Assembly (NCBI GenBank): GCA_944331815.1
Contig: CALVIQ010000100.1
Coordinates: 1 to 6,750, forward strand
Reading direction: 5' to 3'
DNA: 6,750 nt
DNA from: an uncultured Bacilli bacterium
Lineage (GTDB): Bacteria; Bacillota_I; Bacilli_A; RF39; UBA660
The notes under the pieces were generated by a model that made no database searches, had not been told where the DNA came from, and was given only the letters and a program-made list of their open reading frames with translations. This document shows, piece after piece, positions 1-4,438 of this stretch. Each line of letters opens with the position of its first letter. The first letter of the stretch is position 1. The translations under genes were made by a program, and so were the position numbers.

Positions 1-1001
1 TAGATAGTAGTATACAAGCTAATATATTGGATTCAACATTTAATATAGGAATATATACAGATGTTGATGAAATAACAACAAGCAAAAAAGTTGGTTTATT
101 AGATGAAGACCAATATAAAAGAGCAGGCGATGGAACTACTGGACAAAATTCATTTTTAGATATAAAAGATAATTTTTGGTTAGGAAATAGATCTAGTTCG
201 TCTGCCGTTCGGTACGTGAACTACAGTGGTTACCTCAATAGTTATACGGTGTCGATTACGTCTGGCGTCCGTGCAGTTATAAAAATTTCTGATATAACCA
301 TCACCGGAGGGGATGGTACTCTTGCGAATAATTATCAAGTAGCAAACAAAGCAACAAATACGACCAACGTCCAAGTAGGAGAATATATCAATGTACCATA
401 TAGCGGAGGCGATAATGCATGTGGAAGTGATAATATGTGTACATTTAGGGTAGTAAGTAAAGATGAAAATAGTATCAAAGTAGTACTAAATGGATTACTT
501 CCAACAGAAAGTGAATATGGAAGTACATCAACAATAAGTACAAGCCATACAATATATACCCCACTGAGTACATTTGCTAATGGAATAAGTAACACATATC
601 GATATACAGGAAATAAAACATTCTATATAGGAGATTATCCATATGTATCAGGAACAGGTAATTATGAAGATGTCCAAGATGAAACATTAGAAGCAAGTGT
701 TGGATTACCAACATTAGGCGAGATGTTAAGTGGAAATGATATAGATTTAAGTATATCAAACACAAAAACATTTGTCGATGTAAATACAATCGAAAATCCA
801 ACTACATCAAATTACTATTGGACAATGAATAGATATGGTTCGTCTAACGTTCGGCACGTGGACAACGATGGTAGCCTCAATGGTTATTCGGTGTCGACTT
901 CGATTGGCGTCCGTGCAGTTATATATCTGAAGTCAGGAACTTCAGCCATAACCTTCACTGGAGGTGAAGGTACTCCACAATCACCATATACATTACAATA
1001 A
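1..1001 (+). CDS. Modular surface-type protein, C-terminal part, with two DGR-diversified C-type-lectin-like domains (5' end outside window)
   Basis: The frame is open from the left edge (first full codon at base 3) to a TAA at 999-1001. A TTG at 27 is only an internal Leu codon, so the gene is 5'-partial. Residues below count from that Leu. There are two similar modules about 214 residues apart. Each has a VGL(L/P)-type segment (22-33, 225-236), an aromatic/Trp strand (F50-W51; Y263-Y264-W265), a hypervariable stretch ending in GVRAVI (54-85; 268-299), and a closing TGG-D/E-GT motif (93-98; 311-316). This resembles the formylglycine-generating-enzyme/C-type-lectin-like domains (DUF6273-like) that DGRs diversify in other bacteria. 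The second module carries two Cys (132, 138) that could form a disulfide. No LPXTG or membrane segment is seen at the C terminus (SPYTLQ), so any secretion signal or anchor would be upstream. The role is inferred: a variable ligand-binding or adhesion surface. It is very probably a real gene; the exact family name is tentative. Confidence 0.85.
   Translation, partial: DSSIQANILDSTFNIGIYTDVDEITTSKKVGLLDEDQYKRAGDGTTGQNSFLDIKDNFWLGNRSSSSAVRYVNYSGYLNSYTVSITSGVRAVIKISDITITGGDGTLANNYQVANKATNTTNVQVGEYINVPYSGGDNACGSDNMCTFRVVSKDENSIKVVLNGLLPTESEYGSTSTISTSHTIYTPLSTFANGISNTYRYTGNKTFYIGDYPYVSGTGNYEDVQDETLEASVGLPTLGEMLSGNDIDLSISNTKTFVDVNTIENPTTSNYYWTMNRYGSSNVRHVDNDGSLNGYSVSTSIGVRAVIYLKSGTSAITFTGGEGTPQSPYTLQ
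186..281 (+). repeat. DGR variable region 1 (VR1)
   Basis: This in-frame 96-bp block (32 codons) aligns without gaps to 828-923. By hand count 17 bases differ, in 13 codons. None is at a third codon position and every one changes the amino acid. Fourteen of the 17 have A in one copy; the other three are T/C, which fits A in the template mutated in both. This is the adenine-specific pattern of DGR mutagenic retrohoming. The block is about 46% GC and uses codons such as CGG, CTC, GTC and GGC that are rare in the neighbouring genes. The last 18 bases (264-281, GGCGTCCGTGCAGTTATA) are identical in both copies and would serve as the initiation-of-mutagenic-homing (IMH) end. Exact boundaries are set by where similarity to the other copy stops. 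Confidence 0.85.
297..317 (+). other. Hairpin downstream of VR1 (possible DGR target hairpin)
   Basis: The arms are ACCATC (297-302) and GATGGT (312-317), with an inner CC/GG pair (304-305 with 309-310), an A-G mismatch between the stems, and a GGA loop. It starts 15 bases after VR1. It is 21 bases long, like the counterpart after VR2, and differs from it by a compensating change (A-T here, T-A there) at stem pair 4. In the Bordetella phage DGR a short hairpin/cruciform downstream of the variable region helps target recognition. The sequence also encodes a conserved TGGDGT protein motif, so the pairing could partly be a by-product of coding. Confidence 0.5.
828..923 (+). repeat. DGR variable region 2 (VR2)
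   Basis: This is the second copy, offset 642 bases from VR1 and in the same reading frame. Variable codons relative to VR1 are numbers 3, 4, 7, 10, 12, 13, 14, 16, 19, 21, 24, 25 and 26 of the block. The constant codons form the scaffold: Ser-Ser, Val-Arg, Val, Gly, Leu-Asn, Tyr, Val-Ser and the GVRAVI end. GC is about 48%. The invariant 3' end is 906-923. The implied template has AAC or AAT at many of the variable codons (7, 10, 12, 13, 14, 16, 24, 26), the classic DGR design because AAY mutates to many residues but not to a stop. No third copy or template repeat was found in the window. Confidence 0.85.
927..945 (+). other. First hairpin downstream of VR2
   Basis: This is a perfect 7-bp inverted repeat, CTGAAGT (927-933) and ACTTCAG (939-945), with a CAGGA loop. 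It starts 3 bases after VR2 and lies within the coding sequence for LKSGTS. It uses CTG for Leu and AAG for Lys, where nearby genes mostly use TTA and AAA. VR1 has no equivalent. The role is unknown; it may assist DGR target recognition or be accidental. Confidence 0.4.
951..971 (+). other. Second hairpin downstream of VR2 (possible DGR target hairpin)
   Basis: This is a perfect 8-bp inverted repeat, ACCTTCAC (951-958) and GTGAAGGT (964-971), with a 5-base TGGAG loop, or a ninth T-G wobble pair and a GGA loop. It starts 27 bases after VR2. It is the direct counterpart of 297-317. The 8-bp stem is comparable to the hairpin described downstream of the variable region of the Bordetella phage DGR. 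It lies inside the coding sequence for FTGGEGT. Confidence 0.55.
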
Positions 1002-1036
1002 TTAAGTATAATAAAAAAGATACAAATGAAGTAAAT

Positions 1037-1072
1037 ACACACCTATTTTGTAAGGTGTGTTTAATGTTATTT
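1037..1072 (+). terminator. Probable intrinsic terminator after the DGR-target gene
   Basis: A perfect 8-bp stem, ACACACCT (1037-1044) with AGGTGTGT (1053-1060), has an 8-base loop and is followed by a T-rich but interrupted tract (TTAATGTTATTT). It sits 36 bases past the stop codon and separates the upstream gene from the next. The imperfect U-tract lowers confidence. Confidence 0.6.
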
Positions 1073-1107
1073 AGGCTATAAATTTATTTATAATAAAGGA
1101 GTATAAT

Positions 1108-2514
1108 ATGAAAAAATTAATTTTTTTAATAATAATTATATTTTCAATAATAATTTTAGGAATAATTGTATCTTATAGATTATTAAATAATGATACAATT
1201 ATCATTAAAGATTATTTTGGCAATAATATAACTAATTATGAAACTAATACAAATGCATTTATAATAGAAAGTAAAGAAAAAGTTTTTGTAAATGGTGAAG
1301 AGTATAATAAAAATAATGGAATATATAAACCAGGAACATATGAAATAAAAACAAATTCCAAAACAATTACTGTGAATATAAAACAAATAGAAAATCCTAA
1401 TATTTATAATTTTTATTTAGTAAAAGAGACTTTACCTGCTTTATACTCTGCTTTGTTGATGAGTAAAAGTAATGATTTTACTTATGTATGGTATGGTAGA
1501 GAAAATGTTTTAAATAGTGATAATTTAATAAATAATAATATTTATTTATCAAGTTATGTTGGTAATAGTGATTTATTAGAAACGGATGTATTAGAAGAAG
1601 CAAAAAATATTGTTAAAGATATATTACAAAAAGATGAAAATGCTTATTTTAATCTTTTTGTTGATGATGGATTAAGTTGGATTGAATTTGATTTATTTGC
1701 TAGATATGGATTAGATGACAACAGATATCATGTTAATTATATAAGTATTGGTACAGGTAGTTATGTATTTAAATTTCCTTATCAAATAGCAACAAGTAAT
1801 TCTAAATATGAAAAATATCAAACTGAATTTAATAATTTATTAGAAAAGTTTAGGTCAAATCAAAATCCTGATATAGTTAGACATGATTATTATTTAATAC
1901 CAGCAGCAACTAGAGATAATACATCATATTATTTACAATATCCAGAATATATAGAAAAAAATAATGATGAAATAAAAGAAGTATATAATAAAATAAAATA
2001 TATTACAAATAGTCCTACTAATTTATATAACAATTTAACAGATACTGAAAAACAAATATTTTTAGATTATGTTGGTCTTGATAAAGAAAAGCTTGAAGAA
2101 CAATATTTTTCTGATAAAGATAAACCATATTTAATTATTACTGGTAGTTCTCCAATTGATTATGGATATGGTGAAAAAATATTTAAACATATGATAGAAC
2201 AAGTTGTTGATCTTTATCAAAAAGATTATAATATTTTATATAAACCACATCCTAAAGCTATTCCTAATGAAGATTATAAAAATTATTTTGAAAATTTAGG
2301 AATTGATATATTGCCAGGTTCAATGCCAATGGAAGCAATAACATTTGTTTTTAATGATTTAAAATTAGGTGGTTTTCATAGTTCACTTTATATGTCTATG
2401 GAAAAAGAAAATGTATTATTCATTTTTGCAAATAATAGTGAAGAATTGTTTGAACCATTAAATATTTTATTTGAAAATGAATTTACTGATGTTATATATA
2501 TAAAACCAAATTAA
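1108..2514 (+). CDS. Membrane-anchored glycosyltransferase-like protein with bacterial sialyltransferase-superfamily motifs
   Basis: The protein has 468 residues, starting at ATG 1108 with AAAGGAG (1095-1101) six bases upstream. Residues about 4-22 form one strongly hydrophobic helix after MKK, with no lipobox or obvious signal peptidase site, so it is probably an N-terminal anchor. Residues about 29-93 are beta-rich (VFVNGEEY, YKPGTYEIKT), resembling a small Ig-like domain. The rest looks like a GT-B enzyme carrying the three short motifs known from bacterial sialyl- and polysialyltransferases (families GT38/52/80, polyST-like): an acidic D-D-G at 186-188, H-P at 381-382 in YKPHPK, and S-S at 425-426 in FHSSLY. 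In those families the motifs hold the catalytic acid/base and the nucleotide-sugar phosphate. The actual donor and acceptor cannot be read from the sequence. Oddly, the anchor and Ig-like part suggest an outward-facing domain, whereas nucleotide sugars are cytosolic. The lipoprotein gene starts 47 bases downstream with no clear terminator between, so they are probably co-transcribed. Family assignment is by motif only. Confidence 0.6.
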   Translation: MKKLIFLIIIIFSIIILGIIVSYRLLNNDTIIIKDYFGNNITNYETNTNAFIIESKEKVFVNGEEYNKNNGIYKPGTYEIKTNSKTITVNIKQIENPNIYNFYLVKETLPALYSALLMSKSNDFTYVWYGRENVLNSDNLINNNIYLSSYVGNSDLLETDVLEEAKNIVKDILQKDENAYFNLFVDDGLSWIEFDLFARYGLDDNRYHVNYISIGTGSYVFKFPYQIATSNSKYEKYQTEFNNLLEKFRSNQNPDIVRHDYYLIPAATRDNTSYYLQYPEYIEKNNDEIKEVYNKIKYITNSPTNLYNNLTDTEKQIFLDYVGLDKEKLEEQYFSDKDKPYLIITGSSPIDYGYGEKIFKHMIEQVVDLYQKDYNILYKPHPKAIPNEDYKNYFENLGIDILPGSMPMEAITFVFNDLKLGGFHSSLYMSMEKENVLFIFANNSEELFEPLNILFENEFTDVIYIKPN

Positions 2515-2549
2515 AGAATAATTTTAAATATATTGTTAAAACTAATTTT

Positions 2550-2556
2550 GAGGTGG
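2550..2556 (+). promoter_or_regulatory. Ribosome binding site deciding the lipoprotein start
   Basis: GAGGTGG at 2550-2556 contains the in-frame GTG at 2553, so that GTG cannot be the start. The ATG at 2562 lies eight bases after GAGG, at normal spacing. Confidence 0.75.
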
Positions 2557-2561
2557 AACAC

Positions 2562-3095
2562 ATGAAAAAATTAGTTTTTTTAATTATAAGTATTTTATTA
2601 GTAGGATGTACTGATTTATCTAATACTCCAACAAAAAAAGCAGAAGAATTTTTAAAAAAATATCAAACTTTAGATAATAGTGTTATAAGTGATTTAAATA
2701 AAGTTGTTAATGAAAGTGATTTAAATGAAATTCAACGAAGTATGTATATTGATATAATGAAAAAACATTATCAAAATTTAAGTTACGAAATAAAAGATGA
2801 AACTATTGATGGTGATGAGGCTGTTGTTACTGTAGAAATTGCTGTTACTGATTTCAAAAAAGTATTAGATGAAGCAAACAATTATATGAATAATAATAAA
2901 GAAGAATTTAATGATGAAAATGGTGAATATAGTATAGTCAAGTTTAATGATTATAAGCTAAATAAATTAAAAGAAGCTAAAGATAAAGTAAAATATACTA
3001 TTGAAATAAATTTAACTAAAATTAATGATGATTGGACAGTGGACAAATTAGATAGTAAAACATATGATAAAATAAATGGAGTGTATAATTATTAA
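2562..3095 (+). CDS. Small secreted lipoprotein of unknown function
   Basis: The protein has 177 residues from ATG 2562. It begins MKK, then a hydrophobic run, then a lipobox LVGC (residues 13-16), so Cys16 should be diacylated after signal peptidase II cleavage and the protein held on the outer face of the membrane. The mature part starts with a polar, Thr-rich linker (TDLSNTPTKK), then a helical segment (KKAEEFLKKY). It continues with alternating helix and strand (SYEIKDETIDGDEAVVTVEIAV; YTIEINLTKINDDWTVDKLD). This helix-plus-curved-sheet pattern is what NTF2-like/DUF4878-type lipoproteins look like, but that is inferred from pattern only. It is highly charged and Asn/Lys-rich, with no enzymatic motif seen. 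It lies 47 bases after the sialyltransferase-like gene and is closed by a terminator that overlaps its stop codon. A role in the envelope is likely; the function is unknown. Confidence 0.85.
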   Translation: MKKLVFLIISILLVGCTDLSNTPTKKAEEFLKKYQTLDNSVISDLNKVVNESDLNEIQRSMYIDIMKKHYQNLSYEIKDETIDGDEAVVTVEIAVTDFKKVLDEANNYMNNNKEEFNDENGEYSIVKFNDYKLNKLKEAKDKVKYTIEINLTKINDDWTVDKLDSKTYDKINGVYNY

Positions 3096-3118
3096 TCTAG
3101 AAAAATCTAGATTTTTTT
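3094..3118 (+). terminator. Intrinsic terminator after the lipoprotein gene
   Basis: The stem AATCTAG (3094-3100) pairs with CTAGATT (3107-3113) around a 6-base AAAAAT loop, followed by five T (3114-3118). The left arm begins in the TAA stop codon. It cleanly separates the lipoprotein unit from the Rnf unit. Confidence 0.75.
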
Positions 3119-3127
3119 AATTTTTTC

Positions 3128-3156
3128 TTGAATATTAATTTATAATTTAGTATAAT
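3128..3156 (+). promoter_or_regulatory. Sigma-A-type promoter for rnfC-rnfD
   Basis: A -35 box TTGAAT (3128-3133) and a perfect -10 box TATAAT (3151-3156) are separated by 17 bases. Transcription would start near 3163, giving a leader of about 20 bases before the rnfC start. No operator-like inverted repeat is obvious beside it. Confidence 0.7.
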
Positions 3157-3164
3157 TAATAATT

Positions 3165-3170
3165 GAAAGG
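3165..3170 (+). promoter_or_regulatory. Ribosome binding site deciding the rnfC start
   Basis: GAAAGG matches the 5' part of the GAAAGGAGG consensus, which places the start about ten bases downstream. ATG 3182 is eleven bases away, whereas the in-frame ATG at 3173 is only two bases away and too close. Confidence 0.6.
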
Positions 3171-3181
3171 TAATGATTAAT

Positions 3182-4438
3182 ATGAGAGTGAGTATACCTA
3201 AAAATAGATTAACAAGTGAACATTTAATTGTTTATAATAAACCTAAAAAAGTTTATATTCCTTTGATAAGTGGTAATGATACTAATATTACTATTTTAGT
3301 TAAAAAAGGAGAATATGTTTATAAAGGAAGTATCGTTGGTAAAAGAAAAGGTGATTTTAGAATACCAATTCATTCTAGTGTCAGTGGAACGGTATTAGAT
3401 TTTGAAGAAAGAACTTGTTCTAATGGAACTAAGGTAAAATGTGTTGTTATTGAAAATGATTTTAAAGAAAAAATTGAACAAAAATTAACTGTTAAAAGAA
3501 GTATCAATAAATATACAAAAGAGGAATTTATTGAAAGATTAATGGAATGTGGTATTATTGGTTTAGGCGGAGCAGGATTTCCTACATATGTTAAATATGA
3601 ACCTAAAAATATTAAAACATTAATAGTTAATGCTGTAGAATGTGAACCATATATAACGGCTGATGATGCTTTAGCTAAGCAAAAATGTGAAGAAATATTA
3701 GAAGCAATTGATGCCATATTAGAGATAAATAAAATAGATCAAGCCATTATTGCAATTAAAAAAGAAAATACAGAATTAAAACAAGTATTTGATAATTTTA
3801 TTGGTACTTATTTAAAAATAAAATTAAAATTAGTTCCTAATGTTTATCCAATGGGATGGGAAAGAACTTTAATAAAAGAAACTTTAAATAAAGATTATGA
3901 TAAGTATCCAATTGAAGAAGGTATTGTTGTTAATAATATTTCGACTATTTATGCTATATATGAAGCTTTAAAATATAATAAACCTTTAATTGAAAGAATA
4001 GTTACTTTTTCAGGTGAAAATATTGATGATAAACGAAATGTTTTAGTAAAAATAGGTACTGATGCAAAAGAAGTATTGGAACAATTAAAAATTAAAGAAG
4101 AAAGTATTATTGTTGCTGGTGGACCGATGATGGGAAACAAAGTAGATGATTTAGTTATATCTGCTAATTTAAATTGTGTTTTAGCTTTAAATAATAATAT
4201 TGAAATACCTAGTATTTGTTTAAAATGTGGCAAATGTGTTGAAGTTTGTCCTGCTAAATTAAGTCCTGTTTTAATTATGAAAACAAAATATAAAAAAGAA
4301 AAAGATATTAAAAAAATAAAAAAATTACACCCTGAAAAATGTATTGAATGTGGTTTGTGTTCTTATATTTGTCCTGCTAGTTTATTAGTAAGAGAAAGAG
4401 TAAGAGATGCAAAAGATTTAGTAAGGGGGAATAAATAA
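3182..4438 (+). CDS. rnfC: Rnf electron transport complex subunit C (NADH/FMN and 2x[4Fe-4S])
   Basis: RnfC is the peripheral cytoplasmic subunit of the Rnf complex, which couples ferredoxin oxidation/NAD+ reduction to Na+ or H+ transport. It is the site of NAD(H) reaction. From ATG 3182 it has 418 residues, near the usual bacillotal length. In order: an N-terminal barrel-like domain (about 23-95, with IHSSVSGTV at 63-71); the Complex-I-51-kDa-like nucleotide/FMN fold with GLGGAGFPT (127-135) and NAVECEPYITADD (150-162); an SLBB-like segment (about 271-320, ending AGGPMMG); and two complete cubane motifs, C346/C349/C352/C356 and C387/C390/C393/C397. Residues 222-228 read YPMGWER, where many RnfC have a YPQGxE-type sequence. 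It leads a two-gene operon behind its own promoter, and its TAA overlaps the next ATG by one base (TAATG), implying coupled translation. The identification is firm. Confidence 0.95.
   Translation: MRVSIPKNRLTSEHLIVYNKPKKVYIPLISGNDTNITILVKKGEYVYKGSIVGKRKGDFRIPIHSSVSGTVLDFEERTCSNGTKVKCVVIENDFKEKIEQKLTVKRSINKYTKEEFIERLMECGIIGLGGAGFPTYVKYEPKNIKTLIVNAVECEPYITADDALAKQKCEEILEAIDAILEINKIDQAIIAIKKENTELKQVFDNFIGTYLKIKLKLVPNVYPMGWERTLIKETLNKDYDKYPIEEGIVVNNISTIYAIYEALKYNKPLIERIVTFSGENIDDKRNVLVKIGTDAKEVLEQLKIKEESIIVAGGPMMGNKVDDLVISANLNCVLALNNNIEIPSICLKCGKCVEVCPAKLSPVLIMKTKYKKEKDIKKIKKLHPEKCIECGLCSYICPASLLVRERVRDAKDLVRGNK

Noticed and set aside
180..801. Minus-strand open frames at 180-374, 335-595 and 577-801
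   Set aside because: They lie opposite a gene whose codon-level repeat pattern is explained on the + strand. They lack ribosome sites and have low-complexity, non-family-like products.
186..923. Explaining the two similar blocks as simple duplication and drift
   Set aside because: Drift would give mostly third-position and synonymous changes; here there are none.
1089..1094. TATAAT before the sialyltransferase-like gene as a -10 box
   Set aside because: Transcription would start inside the ribosome binding site, and no good -35 box lies 16-18 bases upstream. It is likely chance in AT-rich DNA; the true promoter was not located.
1183..1386. Minus-strand open frame opposite the sialyltransferase-like gene
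   Set aside because: A Phe/Ile/Tyr-rich shadow of AT-rich coding DNA with no recognisable domain.
2553..2555. GTG as the lipoprotein start
   Set aside because: It is inside the Shine-Dalgarno sequence; ATG 2562 has correct spacing and gives a standard MKK lipoprotein signal.
3173..3175. ATG as the rnfC start
   Set aside because: Only two bases from the Shine-Dalgarno sequence; ATG 3182 fits better.
3370..4233. Minus-strand open frames opposite rnfC
   Set aside because: rnfC is identified by full motifs on the + strand; these are shadows.
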